Positions 28,739 to 41,726 of a stretch of 64,000 nucleotides of DNA are shown here, piece by piece; positions within the stretch are counted from its first letter, which is position 1, and each line of letters starts with the position of its first letter. The position numbers were made by a program, and so were the translations under genes. Origin of the DNA: Roseicella frigidaeris (GTDB lineage: Bacteria; Pseudomonadota; Alphaproteobacteria; Acetobacterales; Acetobacteraceae). The notes under the pieces were generated by a model that was given only the letters and a program-made list of their open reading frames with translations, did no database searches and was not told the origin of the DNA. The stretch lies in contig NZ_QLIX01000002.1 of the NCBI RefSeq assembly GCF_003258945.1, forward strand, positions 124,843-188,842, given 5' to 3'.

Positions 28739-30784
28739 ATGGCGAAGGTCACGGTCGACGGCATCGAGGTGGAGGTGCCGAACGGCGTCTCCGTCCTGCA
28801 GGCCTGCGAGGCGGCGGGGAAGGAGATCCCGCGCTTCTGCTATCATGAGCGCCTCTCGGTCGCCGGCAATTGCCGCATGTGCCTGGTCGAGGTGGAGAAG
28901 GCGCCAAAGCCCATCGCCTCCTGCGCCTATCCGGTCGCCGACGGCATGAAGGTGTTCACCGACAGCGAGATGGTCCGCAAGGGCCGCCGCGGGGTGATGG
29001 AATTCCTGCTCATCAACCACCCGCTGGACTGCCCGATCTGCGACCAGGGCGGCGAGTGCGACCTGCAAGACCAGGCCGTGGCCTATGGCCTCGACAAGAG
29101 CCGCTACCTCGAGGAGAAGCGGGCGGTCAAAGACAAGTATATGGGGCCGCTGGTCAAGACCATCATGACCCGCTGCATCCAGTGCACGCGCTGCGTGCGC
29201 TTCGCGACCGAGGTGGCGGGCGTGCCGGAGCTCGGCGCGACCAATCGCGGCGAGAACATGGAAATCGGCACCTATGTCGAGAAGGCGCTGACCACCGAGC
29301 TTTCGGGCAACCTGATCGATATCTGCCCGGTCGGCGCGCTGACCTCGCGGCCCTATGCCTTCGTCTCGCGGCCCTGGGAGCTGCGCAAGACCGACAGCAT
29401 CGACGTGCTCGACGCGACCGGCACCAATATCCGCATCGACACCCGCGCCGGCGAGGTGCTGCGCATCCTGCCGCGCACCAATGACGACGTGAACGAGGAG
29501 TGGATGGCCGATCGCGGCCGCTTCTCCTTCGACGGGCTGAAGCGGCGCCGGCTCGACCGGCCTTGGATCAAGGTGGATGGGAAGCTGCGGCCGACGAGCT
29601 GGAGCGAGGCGCTCGGCGCCGTCGCGGCGCGGCTGAAGGGCCTGCCGGGCGAGCGCATCGGCGCCGTCGTCGGCGATCTCGTCGATGCCGAGGCGATCGT
29701 CGCGCTGAAGGACCTGATGGGCGCGCTCGGCAGCCGGAACCTGGAATGCCGGGTGGATGGCGCGGCCATCGATGCCTCGCGGCGCGACTTCTACACCTTC
29801 AACACCGGCATCGCCGGCATCGAGGAGGCGGATGCGCTGCTGATCGTCGGCGCCAATCCGCGGCTCGAGGCGCCGGTGCTGAATGCGCGCATCCGCAAGC
29901 GGGTGATCGCCGGCGGCTTCCCGGTCGGCTTCCTCGGCCCGCGTGGCCTCGCCCTCACCTATGGGCATGACTGGCTGGGGGAGGGGGGCGCGACGCTCCG
30001 CGCCCTGGTCGGCGGCGAGCATCGCTTCAACGAGGTGCTGCGCGCGGCCAAGCGCCCGATGCTGATCCTCGGCCGCGGCGCGCTGCGCCGGCCGGACGGC
30101 GCCGCGATCCTCGCCGCCGCCTGGAAGGTGGCCGCCGAGCACAACATGCTGCAGCCCGACTGGCACGGCTTCAACCTGCTGCACCAGTTCGGCGGCCAGG
30201 TGGCGCCGCTCGATCTCGGCTTCCTGCCGCCCGAGGGCGGCGCGGCGATCTCGCCCTCGATCGAGGCGCTGTGGCTGCTCGGCGCCGAGATCGACACGGC
30301 GGCGATCCCGGCCGGCGCCTTCGTCATCTATCAGGGCCATCATGGCGAGGCGGCGGCGGCGCGGGCCGACGTGATCCTGCCCGGCGCCGCCTATACCGAG
30401 AAGGACGCGACCTGGGTGAACACCGAGGGCCGCGTCCAGCATGGGCGGCTCGCGGTCTACCCGCCGGGCGAGGCGCGCGAGGACTGGAAGATCATCCGCG
30501 CCGCCTCCGAGGTGCTCGGCCATCGGCTGCCCTATGACACGCTCGAGGCGGTGCGGGCGCGGCTCGCCGAGGCCAATCCCGTCTTCGCGGGGCGCGGCTT
30601 CGCGCCGCATGGCTGCACGGAGAGGACGGGGCCGGCGGGCGACGCCGCCGCCGTGGCCGATGCCGGCTTCGCGCCGGTGCCCGGCAGTTACTGGCAGGCC
30701 GAGGCGATCAGCCGCGCCTCCGAGACCATGGCCGAATGCGCGCGGGTCTATGGCGCCGCGCAGATCCGGCTGGCGGCGGAGTAG
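28739..30784 (+). CDS. nuoG: NADH:quinone oxidoreductase subunit G
   Basis: A 681-residue 75-kDa subunit. The N-terminal ferredoxin-like domain binds 2Fe-2S N1b ([20 protein letters not shown]), then the N5 His/Cys set with [14 protein letters not shown] and the N4 set in [15 protein letters not shown]. The long C-terminal part is a molybdopterin-oxidoreductase-like fold without cofactor, as usual. The length fits alphaproteobacterial and mitochondrial NuoG rather than the longer E. coli form (inferred). It wires electrons from NuoF/E towards N2. It starts 6 bp after nuoF. Confidence 0.97.
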   Translation: MAKVTVDGIEVEVPNGVSVLQACEAAGKEIPRFCYHERLSVAGNCRMCLVEVEKAPKPIASCAYPVADGMKVFTDSEMVRKGRRGVMEFLLINHPLDCPICDQGGECDLQDQAVAYGLDKSRYLEEKRAVKDKYMGPLVKTIMTRCIQCTRCVRFATEVAGVPELGATNRGENMEIGTYVEKALTTELSGNLIDICPVGALTSRPYAFVSRPWELRKTDSIDVLDATGTNIRIDTRAGEVLRILPRTNDDVNEEWMADRGRFSFDGLKRRRLDRPWIKVDGKLRPTSWSEALGAVAARLKGLPGERIGAVVGDLVDAEAIVALKDLMGALGSRNLECRVDGAAIDASRRDFYTFNTGIAGIEEADALLIVGANPRLEAPVLNARIRKRVIAGGFPVGFLGPRGLALTYGHDWLGEGGATLRALVGGEHRFNEVLRAAKRPMLILGRGALRRPDGAAILAAAWKVAAEHNMLQPDWHGFNLLHQFGGQVAPLDLGFLPPEGGAAISPSIEALWLLGAEIDTAAIPAGAFVIYQGHHGEAAAARADVILPGAAYTEKDATWVNTEGRVQHGRLAVYPPGEAREDWKIIRAASEVLGHRLPYDTLEAVRARLAEANPVFAGRGFAPHGCTERTGPAGDAAAVADAGFAPVPGSYWQAEAISRASETMAECARVYGAAQIRLAAE

Positions 30785-30789
30785 GGGCG

Positions 30790-31800
30790 ATGGACGGCTT
30801 CCTCGCCACGCCGGTCGGCATCCTGGCGATCACCCTGGCGCAGACCCTGGCGCTGCTGGTGCCTGTGTTGATCGCCGTCGCCTACCTGACCTATGCCGAG
30901 CGCAAGGTCCTGGCGGCGATGCAGCTCCGCAAGGGGCCGAACGTCGTCGGGCCCTTCGGCCTGCTGCAGCCCTTCGCCGATGCGCTGAAGATGCTGATGA
31001 AGGAGACGATCGTGCCCTCGGGCGCGAATCGCTACCTCTTCCTCTTCGCGCCGATGCTCACCTTCATGCTGGCGATGCTGGCCTGGGCGGTGATCCCGGT
31101 GAACGAGGGCTGGGCGATCGCCGACATCAATGTCGGCATCCTCTACCTCTTCGCCATCTCCTCGCTCGGCGTCTACGGCATCATCATCGCCGGCTGGGCC
31201 TCGAACTCGAAATACGCCTTCCTCGGCGCGCTGCGCTCGGCGGCGCAGATGGTCAGCTACGAGGTCTCGATGGGCTTCGTCATCGTGACCGTGCTGATGT
31301 GCGTCGGCTCGCTGAACCTGACGGCCATCGTCAAGGCGCAGGAGACGGTGTGGTTCTTCCTGCCGCTCTTCCCGATGTTCGTGATCTTCTTCATCAGCAC
31401 GCTGGCGGAGACGAACCGGGCGCCCTTCGACCTGCCCGAGGGCGAGAGCGAGCTGGTCGCGGGGTTCTTCGTCGAATACTCCTCGATGTCCTTCGCCCTC
31501 TTCTTCCTCGGCGAATACGCGAACATGATCCTCATGTCCGCGCTGACGACGATCCTGTTCCTCGGTGGCTGGCTGCCGCCGCTGGCGGTGGAGCCCTTCA
31601 CCTGGATCCCCGGGCCGGTCTGGTTCGCGCTGAAGATCTGCCTTTGCCTCTTCACCTTCATCTGGGTTCGCGCCACCTTCCCGCGCTATCGCTACGACCA
31701 GCTCATGCGGCTCGGCTGGAAGGTGTTCCTGCCCTTCAGCCTGGTCTGGCTGGTGCTGACGGCGGCGGTGCTCAAGCTGGCCGGCTGGCTGCCGGCATAA
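30790..31800 (+). CDS. nuoH: NADH:quinone oxidoreductase subunit H
   Basis: A 336-residue membrane subunit (ND1 homolog) with about eight helices that forms the entrance of the quinone channel. I start at ATG 30790 ([20 protein letters not shown]), 5 bp after the nuoG stop. ND1 signatures are [20 protein letters not shown] and [20 protein letters not shown], the latter holding the acidic residues of the proton/quinone coupling funnel. Confidence 0.97.
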   Translation: MDGFLATPVGILAITLAQTLALLVPVLIAVAYLTYAERKVLAAMQLRKGPNVVGPFGLLQPFADALKMLMKETIVPSGANRYLFLFAPMLTFMLAMLAWAVIPVNEGWAIADINVGILYLFAISSLGVYGIIIAGWASNSKYAFLGALRSAAQMVSYEVSMGFVIVTVLMCVGSLNLTAIVKAQETVWFFLPLFPMFVIFFISTLAETNRAPFDLPEGESELVAGFFVEYSSMSFALFFLGEYANMILMSALTTILFLGGWLPPLAVEPFTWIPGPVWFALKICLCLFTFIWVRATFPRYRYDQLMRLGWKVFLPFSLVWLVLTAAVLKLAGWLPA

Positions 31801-31812
31801 GGATCGACGACG

Positions 31813-32301
31813 ATGGCCACTCTCGATCGCGCCGCGCGCAGCCTGCTCCTCTCCGAGCTCGTCGCCGGCATGGCGCTGACGCTGAAGTACTTCTTCAAGC
31901 CGAAGGTGACGATCAACTACCCCTATGAGAAGGGCCCGATCTCGCCCCGCTTCAAGGGCGAGCATGCGCTGCGCCGCTATCCGAATGGCGAGGAACGCTG
32001 CATCGCCTGCAAGCTCTGCGAGGCGGTCTGCCCGGCCCAGGCCATCACCATCGAGGCCGAGCCGCGGGGGGATGGCAGCCGCCGCACCACCCGCTACGAC
32101 ATCGACATGGTGAAGTGCATCTATTGCGGGATGTGCGAGGAGGCCTGCCCGGTCGATGCCATCGTCGAGGGGCCCAATCTGGAGTTCACCACCGAGACGC
32201 GCGAGGAGCTGCTCTACGACAAGGAGAAGCTGCTCTCGAACGGCGACCGCTGGGAGGCGGAGATCGCCAAGCGCCTCGAGCTGGATGCGCCCTACCGCTG
32301 A
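31813..32301 (+). CDS. nuoI: NADH:quinone oxidoreductase subunit I
   Basis: A 162-residue 8Fe ferredoxin-type subunit with clusters N6a and N6b. Both C-x2-C-x2-C-x3-C-P motifs are intact: [12 protein letters not shown] and [12 protein letters not shown]. An amphipathic N-terminal helix ([16 protein letters not shown]) anchors it to the membrane. The ATG is 12 bp after nuoH. After it comes a 104-bp gap, the longest inside the operon, with no gene and no obvious hairpin. Confidence 0.97.
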   Translation: MATLDRAARSLLLSELVAGMALTLKYFFKPKVTINYPYEKGPISPRFKGEHALRRYPNGEERCIACKLCEAVCPAQAITIEAEPRGDGSRRTTRYDIDMVKCIYCGMCEEACPVDAIVEGPNLEFTTETREELLYDKEKLLSNGDRWEAEIAKRLELDAPYR

Positions 32302-32405
32302 GTTTCCCCGGGCCGCCGCGAGCGGCCCGCTCCCTGATTCATGCGCCGCCAGTGGCGCCACGGACCGGACGATGCCATGACGCTGCAACGGCCTGGAGGC
32401 ATGCG

Positions 32406-33101
32406 ATGATCGCCGCGCTCGCCTTCTATTTCTTCGCCGCGATCCTGATCGCCTCCGCCACCATGGTGGTGACGGCGCGCAACCCCGTGCACAGCGTCCT
32501 CTTCCTGATCCTCGCCTTCTTCAACGCGGCGGCGCTGTTCCTCATCGCCGGCGCGGAGTTACTGGCGATGATCCTGGTCATCGTCTATGTCGGCGCCGTC
32601 GCGGTGCTCTTCCTCTTCGTCGTGATGATGCTCGACATCGACTTCGCGCGGCTGCGCGAGGGCTTCCAGCGCTACGCGCCGATCGGGGCGGTGATCGGCG
32701 GCATCCTCTTCCTCGAGCTGGTCCTCGTCCTCGGCACCTGGTCCTTCGCCGACCAGGCCGATGACCTGCGGCTCTCGCCCAACCCGGGCGGCGGCCTGAC
32801 CAATGCCGAGGCGATCGGACGGATCATCTACACGGACTATGTCTATCTCTTCCAGGCGGCGGGCCTTGTCCTGCTGGTCGCCATGATCGGCGCCATCGTG
32901 CTGACCCACCGGGAGCGTCCGGGGACGCGGCGCCAGAATATTGGCGCGCAGGTGGCCCGCAGCGGCAGCATCAGCCTCGAGACGGTGCCGGTCGGCGCCG
33001 GCGTGAAGGAGCTCGGCATCCGCCGGCCGCCGGAGCCCGAGGCGGAGGCGCCCAAGGTGGCGCATGACGCCGGCCACCATGGCCATGGGGGGCATCACTG
33101 A
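32406..33101 (+). CDS. nuoJ: NADH:quinone oxidoreductase subunit J
   Basis: A 231-residue ND6 homolog with five helices. The start ATG 32406 gives [20 protein letters not shown]. The ND6 signature is [20 protein letters not shown], with the pi-bulge helix and the conserved Y-V-G-A. The soluble C-terminal tail ends in a histidine-rich cluster ([12 protein letters not shown]) that is not part of the core family and could bind metal. The stop lies 1 bp before the nuoK start. Confidence 0.95.
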   Translation: MIAALAFYFFAAILIASATMVVTARNPVHSVLFLILAFFNAAALFLIAGAELLAMILVIVYVGAVAVLFLFVVMMLDIDFARLREGFQRYAPIGAVIGGILFLELVLVLGTWSFADQADDLRLSPNPGGGLTNAEAIGRIIYTDYVYLFQAAGLVLLVAMIGAIVLTHRERPGTRRQNIGAQVARSGSISLETVPVGAGVKELGIRRPPEPEAEAPKVAHDAGHHGHGGHH

Positions 33102-33102
33102 G

Positions 33103-33411
33103 ATGGAGATCGGCCTCGCCCATTACCTGACGGTCGGCGCGATCCTGCTCGTGCTCGGCATCTTCGGCATCTTCGTGAACCGGAAGAACGTCATCGTCAT
33201 CCTGATGAGCGTCGAGCTTATCCTGCTCTCGGTGAACCTGAATTTCGTGGCCTTCTCCGCCTGGCTGGACGACCTGACCGGGCAGGTCTTCGCGATGTTC
33301 GTCCTCACCGTCGCCGCCGCGGAGGCCGCGATCGGCCTCGCCATCGTCGTCATCTACTTCCGCAACCGCGGCAGCATCGAGGTCGAAGACATCTCGACCC
33401 TGAAGGGCTGA
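33103..33411 (+). CDS. nuoK: NADH:quinone oxidoreductase subunit K
   Basis: A 102-residue ND4L homolog with three helices. I take ATG 33103 ([20 protein letters not shown]), which matches the family start; an earlier in-frame ATG lies inside nuoJ. The membrane glutamates used for proton transfer are in [15 protein letters not shown] and [12 protein letters not shown]. Adjacent to nuoJ and nuoL. Confidence 0.96.
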   Translation: MEIGLAHYLTVGAILLVLGIFGIFVNRKNVIVILMSVELILLSVNLNFVAFSAWLDDLTGQVFAMFVLTVAAAEAAIGLAIVVIYFRNRGSIEVEDISTLKG

Positions 33412-33415
33412 GCCC

Positions 33416-35404
<1,989 letters not shown>

Positions 35405-35406
35405 GA

Positions 35407-36918
35407 ATGAACGCCGTCGGCTTCCCGCTGCTCTCGCTCATCACCTTCCTGCCGCTGGTGGGCGCGGGCATCATCATGTCCGTGCGGGGCGAGGATGCGG
35501 TCATCGCCCGGAACGCGCGCTGGATCGCGCTCTGGACCAGTCTCATCGTCCTGCTGCTCAGCCTGATCCTCTGGGTCCGGTTCGACCCGGGCACGGCCGC
35601 CTTCCAGTTCGAGGAGCGGCTTGCCTGGCTGCCCGAGTTCGGCGTCGGCTACCATATGGGCGTGGACGGCATCTCGGTGCTCTTCGTCCTGCTGTCGACC
35701 GCGCTGACGCCGCTCTGCATCCTCGCCTCCTGGGAGGCGATCGGGACCCGCGTCCGCGAGTATATGATCGCCTTCCTGATCCTCGAGACGATGATGGTGG
35801 GCATGTTCTGCGCCCTCGACTTCATCATCTTCTACGTCTTCTTCGAGGCGGTGCTGATCCCGATGTTCCTCATCATCGGGGTCTGGGGCGGGCCGCGGCG
35901 GGTCTACGCCGCCTTCAAGTTCTTCCTCTACACCCTGCTCGGCAGCGTGCTGATGCTGCTGGCCATCCTCTATCTCTGGTACAATGCCGGCACGACCGAC
36001 ATCCCGGAGCTGTTCGAACAGGTGGTGCCCCGCGCGGCGCAGACCTGGATCTTCTTCGCCTTCCTCGCCTCCTTCGCGGTGAAGGTGCCGATGTGGCCGG
36101 TGCATACCTGGCTGCCGGACGCGCATGTCGAGGCGCCGACCGCGGGCTCGGTGATCCTGGCGGGCGTGCTGCTGAAGATGGGCGCCTATGGCTTCCTCCG
36201 CTTCAGCCTGCCGCTGCTGCCCGAGGCCTCGGCCGAGTTCGCGCCGCTGATCTTCGTCCTCTCGGTCGTCGCCGTGGTCTACACCTCGCTGGTGGCGCTG
36301 GCGCAGGAGGACATGAAGAAGCTGATCGCCTATTCCTCGGTCGCCCATATGGGCATCGTCACGATCGGCATCTTCACCTTCAACCAGCAGGGGCTCTCGG
36401 GCGCGCTCTACACCATGCTCGCCCATGGCGTGGTCTCCGGCGCGCTCTTCCTCTGCGTCGGCGTGCTCTACGACCGGGTCCATAGCCGCGAGATCCTTCG
36501 CTACGGCGGCGTCGCCCAGATCATGCCCTCCTACGCCATGGTCTTCATGCTCTTCACCATGGCCTCGATCGGCCTGCCGGGGCTGGCCAATTTCGTCGGC
36601 GAGTTCCTGGTCATCGTCGGCGCCTGGGCGGTCAATCCCTGGGTCGCCTTCGGCGCGGCGCTCGGCATGGTGCTCGGCGCGGCCTACATGCTCTACCTCT
36701 ATCGCCGGGTCAGCTTCGGCCGGATCACCCGCGAGGACCTGCGGGCGCTGCTCGATCTCAGCCCGCGGGAATACGCGATCTTCGCGCCGCTCATCCTGCT
36801 GACCCTCTGGATGGGCGTCTATCCGCAGTCCTTCCTGTCCTTCTTCGAGGTCTCGGTCGCCGCCCTGGTGCAGCGCCACGAGGCGGCGCTCGGCGCCGCC
36901 CGCCTCGCCGGGATGTAA
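35407..36918 (+). CDS. nuoM: NADH:quinone oxidoreductase subunit M
   Basis: A 503-residue antiporter-like subunit (ND4 homolog), starting [20 protein letters not shown]. The conserved glutamate helix is [20 protein letters not shown], and the ion-relay segment is [20 protein letters not shown], followed by [15 protein letters not shown]. About 14 helices. It begins 2 bp after the nuoL stop. Confidence 0.97.
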   Translation: MNAVGFPLLSLITFLPLVGAGIIMSVRGEDAVIARNARWIALWTSLIVLLLSLILWVRFDPGTAAFQFEERLAWLPEFGVGYHMGVDGISVLFVLLSTALTPLCILASWEAIGTRVREYMIAFLILETMMVGMFCALDFIIFYVFFEAVLIPMFLIIGVWGGPRRVYAAFKFFLYTLLGSVLMLLAILYLWYNAGTTDIPELFEQVVPRAAQTWIFFAFLASFAVKVPMWPVHTWLPDAHVEAPTAGSVILAGVLLKMGAYGFLRFSLPLLPEASAEFAPLIFVLSVVAVVYTSLVALAQEDMKKLIAYSSVAHMGIVTIGIFTFNQQGLSGALYTMLAHGVVSGALFLCVGVLYDRVHSREILRYGGVAQIMPSYAMVFMLFTMASIGLPGLANFVGEFLVIVGAWAVNPWVAFGAALGMVLGAAYMLYLYRRVSFGRITREDLRALLDLSPREYAIFAPLILLTLWMGVYPQSFLSFFEVSVAALVQRHEAALGAARLAGM

Positions 36919-36922
36919 GCCG

Positions 36923-38344
36923 ATGATCTGGACCCTCGCCCTCCCGGAACTGGTCCTGGCCGTGTCCGGGCTCGTCATCCTCGCCGCGGGCGTCATCCCG
37001 AAGCGCGACACCTTCTTCCCCGTCTCCATGGCCTGCGTCGGCGCGCTGCTGCTGACGGCGGTGCTGGTGCTCGGCCAGGGGGAGGGCACCGCGCTCTCCG
37101 GCCACTATGTCTCGGACGCCTTCTCGGGCTTCATGAAGTTCCTGGCGATCGCCGCCGCCGCGGTCGGCATCCTTCTCGCGCTCGACTACAACGAGAAGGA
37201 GGGGCTGGCCCGCTTCGAGTTCCCGATCCTCATGCTCTTCGCCACGCTCGGCATGATGGTCATGATCTCGGCCAACGACCTGCTCTCGCTCTATCTGGGG
37301 CTCGAGCTGCTCTCCCTGCCGCTCTACGTCATCGCCGCCTTCAACCGCGACAGCGGCCGCTCGGCCGAGGCGGGGCTGAAGTATTTCGTCCTCGGCGCCC
37401 TCGCCTCCGGCCTGCTGCTCTACGGCACCAGCCTAGTCTACGGCTTCGCCGGCACGACGAATTTCGACCGGCTCGGCGAGGCCTTCTCGGTGCTCGAGAG
37501 CGTCTCGCCCGGCGTCGTGGTCGGCATCGTCTTCATCATCGCCGGCCTCGCCTTCAAGGTCTCGGCGGTGCCCTTCCACATGTGGACGCCCGATGTCTAT
37601 GAAGGGGCGCCGACGCCGGTGACCGCCTTCTTCGCCTCGGCGCCGAAGGTCGCGGCCATCGCGCTGCTCGCCCGCGTCCTGCTCGGCCCCTTCGGCGACC
37701 TCGTGGCGCAGTGGTCGCAGGTCATCACCCTGGTCTCGCTCGGCTCGATGATCTTCGGCGCCTTTGCCGCGATCGGCCAGCGCAACCTGAAGCGGCTGAT
37801 GGCCTATTCCTCCATCGGCCATGTCGGCTATGCGCTGATGGGCCTCGCGGTCGGCACCGATATCGGCCTGCGCGGCCTGCTGGTCTACATGGCCATCTAC
37901 GTCTTCATGAATCTCGGCACCTTCGCGGTGCTGGTCTCGATGCGCCGGCAGGGCCGGGCGGTGGAGGGCATCGGCGACCTCGCCGGGCTCGGCCGCACCG
38001 ATCCGGTGACTGCGATGTGGATGGCGGTCTTCATGTTCTCCATGGCCGGCATCCCGCCGCTCGCCGGCTTCTTCGGCAAGCTCTACGTCTTCCTCGCCGC
38101 GGTGCAGGCCGGCTTCTGGACCCTCGCCGTGGTCGGCGTGCTGACCAGCGTGGTCTCGGCCTACTACTACCTGCGCATCGTCAAGGTGATGTATTTCGAT
38201 GCGCCGGCGGGCTCGCTCGATCGGGCGCCGTCGAGCCTCACCCTTGTGATGGCGGGCACCGGCCTCTTCACCGTCTTCTTCGCGCTCTGGCCCGCCCCCA
38301 TGCTGGCGGCGGCGCAGGCCGCGGCGGCGGCGCTGCTGGGGTGA
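36923..38344 (+). CDS. nuoN: NADH:quinone oxidoreductase subunit N
   Basis: A 473-residue antiporter-like subunit (ND2 homolog), last of the complex I genes. Family motifs are LYLGLELLSLPLYVIAAFNR, with the conserved glutamate, and PFHMWTPDVYEGAPTPVTAF and RLMAYSSIGHVGYALMGLA. The stop overlaps the GTG start of birA (GTGA), coupling the respiratory operon to the biotin ligase gene, a common alphaproteobacterial arrangement. Confidence 0.97.
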   Translation: MIWTLALPELVLAVSGLVILAAGVIPKRDTFFPVSMACVGALLLTAVLVLGQGEGTALSGHYVSDAFSGFMKFLAIAAAAVGILLALDYNEKEGLARFEFPILMLFATLGMMVMISANDLLSLYLGLELLSLPLYVIAAFNRDSGRSAEAGLKYFVLGALASGLLLYGTSLVYGFAGTTNFDRLGEAFSVLESVSPGVVVGIVFIIAGLAFKVSAVPFHMWTPDVYEGAPTPVTAFFASAPKVAAIALLARVLLGPFGDLVAQWSQVITLVSLGSMIFGAFAAIGQRNLKRLMAYSSIGHVGYALMGLAVGTDIGLRGLLVYMAIYVFMNLGTFAVLVSMRRQGRAVEGIGDLAGLGRTDPVTAMWMAVFMFSMAGIPPLAGFFGKLYVFLAAVQAGFWTLAVVGVLTSVVSAYYYLRIVKVMYFDAPAGSLDRAPSSLTLVMAGTGLFTVFFALWPAPMLAAAQAAAAALLG

Positions 38345-39129
38345 GCGGCGGAGGCGAGGGGCCGGCGGCGCCGGTCGCCTGGCGCCTCGAGCGCCACGTC
38401 GCGCTGCCGAGCACGGCCGATCTCCTCGCCGCCCGGGCCGAGTCCGGCGCGGCCGAGGGCCTGGCGATCCTGGCCGGGGAACAACTGGCGGGGCGCGGCC
38501 GGGCCGGGCGCGGCTGGGCCTCGCCGCCGGGCAATCTCTACCTGTCGGTCCTGCTGCGCCCGGCTAGCCCGGCCCGCGAGGCGCCGCAATGGAGCCTGCT
38601 GGCGGCGGTCGCGCTCGCCGAGGCGGCCGGCGCCGTGCTGGCCGATCCCGCGGCGGTGCGGCTGAAATGGCCGAACGACCTGCTGGTCGGCGGCGCCAAG
38701 GCCGCCGGCATCCTGGTCGAGAGCGCGCTCACCGCCACGGGGGGCATCGCCTGGCTCGGGCTCGGCTTCGGCGTGAACCTCGCCCATGCCCCGGCGCTGC
38801 CGGACCGGCCGACCGCGACCCTCGGCGGCGTGGAGACGCCGGAGCGCTTCGCCGCGCGGCTGCTGCAGCGCCTCGGCCACTGGGTGAGCGTGCAGCGCGA
38901 GGGCGGCTTCGCCCCGGTGCGCGCCGCCTGGCTGCGCTTCGGGCCGGGGGCAGGGGAGGCGATCACGGTGCGGGGCCTGCCGCAACCGGGGGGCTTCGCG
39001 GGGCTTGCGGAGGATGGCAGCCTGCTGCTCGAGATCGGGGGCAGGCGGCAGGCGATTCCGGCCGGCGAGATCCTGTCCCAGGGGAATGATCGGGGGAACG
39101 CCCGAGGGAACGCCCAGGGGAACGTCTAG
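38341..39129 (+). CDS. birA: Biotin--[acetyl-CoA-carboxylase] ligase, without DNA-binding domain
   Basis: 262 residues from GTG 38341, which overlaps the nuoN stop. The catalytic core shows LPSTADLLAARAESG, GEQLAGRGRAGRGWASPPGN (G-R-G-R-x-G-R-x-W biotinyl-AMP loop), VRLKWPNDLLVGGAKAAGIL with the catalytic lysine of K-W-P-N-D, and GLGFGVNL. It activates biotin with ATP and attaches it to BCCP and other carboxylases. The N-terminal HTH of E. coli BirA is absent, so it is not a repressor. The last codons form a short tandem repeat (G-N-D-R, G-N-A-R, G-N-A-Q). Confidence 0.94.
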   Translation: MSGGGEGPAAPVAWRLERHVALPSTADLLAARAESGAAEGLAILAGEQLAGRGRAGRGWASPPGNLYLSVLLRPASPAREAPQWSLLAAVALAEAAGAVLADPAAVRLKWPNDLLVGGAKAAGILVESALTATGGIAWLGLGFGVNLAHAPALPDRPTATLGGVETPERFAARLLQRLGHWVSVQREGGFAPVRAAWLRFGPGAGEAITVRGLPQPGGFAGLAEDGSLLLEIGGRRQAIPAGEILSQGNDRGNARGNAQGNV

Positions 39130-39132
39130 ACG

Positions 39133-39936
39133 ATGCTGCTCGCCATCGACGCCGGGAACACCAATGTCGTCTTCGCCGTCCATGACGGCACCGAATGGCG
39201 CGGCCGCTGGCGGATCGCCACCCGGGCCGACCGGACCTCGGACGAATACGCCGTCTGGCTCATGGCGCTGCTGCAGCATAGCGGGCTGAAGGTCGCCGAG
39301 ATCGACCGTTGCGTCATCGGCACGGTGGTGCCGGCGGCCCTCTACAACCTGCGCCGCCTCGCCCGCGAGTGGTTCAACGTCGAGCCGCTGATCGCGCGGG
39401 CGGCGGTCGACTGGGGTTTCGAGATCCGCGTCGAGCGGCCGCAGGAGGTCGGCGCCGACCGCCTGCTGAACGCCCTGGCCTCGCACCACCATTACCGCGG
39501 CCCGCTGGTGGTCATCGATTTCGGTACCGCGACGACCTTCGACGTGGTCGATGCGGATGGCGCCTATCTGGGCGGCGTCATCGCCCCCGGCATCAATCTT
39601 TCGCTGGAGGCGCTGCACAAGGCGGCGGCGCGGCTGCCCCGGATCGGCATCGGCCGACCGCAGGCGGTGATCGGCCGCGACACGGTGGCGGCGATGCAAT
39701 CGGGCATCTTCTGGGGCTATGTCGGGCTGATCGAGGGCATCATCGGCCGGATCCAGGCCGAATACGAGGCGCATCTGAAGGTGGTGGCGACCGGCGGCCT
39801 GGCGCCGCTCTTCGCCGAGGGCACCACCATCATCGAGAAGATCGACCCCGACATCACCCTCGAGGGGCTTCGCCTGTTGGCGGAACGCAATCCGGTCCCC
39901 AAATTGCAAAAGACCGACTATCGCGACTCCCTCTGA
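39133..39936 (+). CDS. coaX: Type III pantothenate kinase
   Basis: A 267-residue member of the ASKHA superfamily, first enzyme of coenzyme A synthesis. Motifs are [18 protein letters not shown] (phosphate 1), [36 protein letters not shown] (phosphate 2, D-F-G-T-A-T-T) and [16 protein letters not shown]. Unlike CoaA it needs a monovalent cation and is not CoA-inhibited (family knowledge). It follows birA by 3 bp. Its stop is followed by about 100 bp without a gene before the RNase J gene. Confidence 0.95.
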   Translation: MLLAIDAGNTNVVFAVHDGTEWRGRWRIATRADRTSDEYAVWLMALLQHSGLKVAEIDRCVIGTVVPAALYNLRRLAREWFNVEPLIARAAVDWGFEIRVERPQEVGADRLLNALASHHHYRGPLVVIDFGTATTFDVVDADGAYLGGVIAPGINLSLEALHKAAARLPRIGIGRPQAVIGRDTVAAMQSGIFWGYVGLIEGIIGRIQAEYEAHLKVVATGGLAPLFAEGTTIIEKIDPDITLEGLRLLAERNPVPKLQKTDYRDSL

Positions 39937-40055
39937 GCGCGATCCGGCTCCCGACCCCACCGGGCATGGCCCGGGCCGGGACCCGAATCGCGCTTGCAAT
40001 GGCAAAGGAAGGGTGAGACCGATCCCGGCCGGGTTCGGTGCAGCCCTGGTACGAC

Positions 40056-41726
40056 ATGGACGAGTATGTAACGACGGCCGGACCCGATCCGGCCGGTGAT
40101 TTGGCATTCATTCCGCTCGGCGGCACCGGCGAGATCGGCATGAACCTGAATGTCTACCGGTGCGACGGCGCGTTGCTTGCCATCGATTGCGGCATCGGCT
40201 TCGGCGGGCCGGAACATCCCGAGATCGACATCATGGTGCCCGATCCGGTCTGGCTGGCCGAGCGGCGCGACCGGCTGGTTGGGCTGGTCATCACGCATGC
40301 GCATGAGGACCATGTCGGGGCCGTCGCGCATCTCTGGCCGCAATTGCGCTGCCCGCTCTATGCCGGGCCCTTCGTCTCCGCCGTGCTGCGGCGGAAGCTC
40401 GGCGAGGCGGGGCTGCTCGGCGAGGCGCGGATCAACACCCTGCCGCTCGGGGCCCGGCTGACGCTCGGCCCCTTCGACCTGGAATTCCTGCGGGTGGCGC
40501 ATTCCGTGCCCGAGGCCCAGGCCGTCGCCATCCGCACCCGGCACGGCATCGTCCTGCATACCGGCGACTGGAAGCTCGACCCCGATCCGCTGATCGGCGC
40601 GCCGACCGACGAGGCGGCCTTCGCCCGGCTCGGCGAGGAGGGCGTCCTCGCCATGGTCTGCGATTCGACCAATGCGCTGGTCGAGGGGCATTCCGGCTCC
40701 GAGGCGGAGGTGCGGCGGAACCTCACGGCCATCATCCGCGGGCTGCGCGGCCGGGTGGCGGTGAGTTGCTTCGCCACCAACGTCGCCCGGGTCGAGAGCA
40801 TCACCCGGGCCGCCATGGCCGCCGGCCGCCAGGTCGCGCTCTTCGGCCGCTCGCTACGCAATGCCGAGGCGGCGGCCCGCGAATGCGGCTACCTGACCGA
40901 CATCCCCGCCTATCTGGCGGAGGAGGATGCGGGCTACATCCCCGACGACAACCTGCTCATCATCTGCACCGGCAGCCAGGGGGAGCCGCGCTCGGCGCTC
41001 TCGAAGATCGCCGCCGACACGCATCCCAACATCGCGCTCGGCGAGGGCGACACGGTCATCTTCTCCTCGCGTATGATTCCCGGCAACGAGCGCGGCATCC
41101 TGCTGCTGCAGGACCAGCTCGCCCGGCGTGGCTGCCGGGTGATGACCGCCGACGACCACATGGTGCATGTCTCCGGGCATCCGGCGCGGGACGAGCTGCG
41201 GCGGCTCTACCAGATGGTGAAGCCGCGCTATGCGGTGCCCGTGCATGGCGAGTGGCGGCACCTGTCGGAACATGCCGCCCTGGCGAAGTCGCTGCAGGCC
41301 ACCCCGATCCTGGTCGAGGATGGCGACGTGCTGCGCCTGTCGCCGGACCGGCCGGATGTGGTGGAGGGGGTGCCGACCGGGCGCCTTGCCGTCGACAATG
41401 GCCGCTTGCTGCCGATCAGCGGCCATGTCCTCGCTGCCCGCAAGCGGATGCTCTTCAACGGGGTCGTCATGGCCTCGCTCGCGGTGGACGAGGCGGGGCG
41501 GGTGCTGGGCACGCCGCAGGTCTCGGCCCCCGGCCTGCTCGACGGCGAGGAGGGGATCGGGGCGCAGCTTGCCCAGGAGCTCTCCCGCGCCCTTGGCGAG
41601 CTGCCGAGCGCCCTCCGCCGCGAGGATGACTCGCTGCGCGAGGCGGCCCGGGCCGTCCTGCGGAAATCCGTCGGGCGCCGGCTGCGCAAGCGGCCGAATG
41701 TCGAGGTGCATCTGTTGCGGGTCTAG
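40056..41726 (+). CDS. Ribonuclease J
   Basis: About 556 residues of the beta-CASP metallo-beta-lactamase family. The zinc motif is ITHAHEDHVGAVAHLWPQ (H-x-H-x-D-H), followed by HTGDWKLDPDP and the beta-CASP part with CTGSQGEPRSALSKIA and VHVSGHPARDELRRLY. It has 5' exo- and endonuclease activity on rRNA and mRNA. I prefer ATG 40056 (MDEYVTTAGPDPAGDLAFIP); GTG 40038 in the same frame adds six residues, and neither has a clear ribosome-binding site. The stop codon lies inside the arm of a large palindrome, so the last codons and the transcript end are joined. Confidence 0.93.
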   Translation: MDEYVTTAGPDPAGDLAFIPLGGTGEIGMNLNVYRCDGALLAIDCGIGFGGPEHPEIDIMVPDPVWLAERRDRLVGLVITHAHEDHVGAVAHLWPQLRCPLYAGPFVSAVLRRKLGEAGLLGEARINTLPLGARLTLGPFDLEFLRVAHSVPEAQAVAIRTRHGIVLHTGDWKLDPDPLIGAPTDEAAFARLGEEGVLAMVCDSTNALVEGHSGSEAEVRRNLTAIIRGLRGRVAVSCFATNVARVESITRAAMAAGRQVALFGRSLRNAEAAARECGYLTDIPAYLAEEDAGYIPDDNLLIICTGSQGEPRSALSKIAADTHPNIALGEGDTVIFSSRMIPGNERGILLLQDQLARRGCRVMTADDHMVHVSGHPARDELRRLYQMVKPRYAVPVHGEWRHLSEHAALAKSLQATPILVEDGDVLRLSPDRPDVVEGVPTGRLAVDNGRLLPISGHVLAARKRMLFNGVVMASLAVDEAGRVLGTPQVSAPGLLDGEEGIGAQLAQELSRALGELPSALRREDDSLREAARAVLRKSVGRRLRKRPNVEVHLLRV

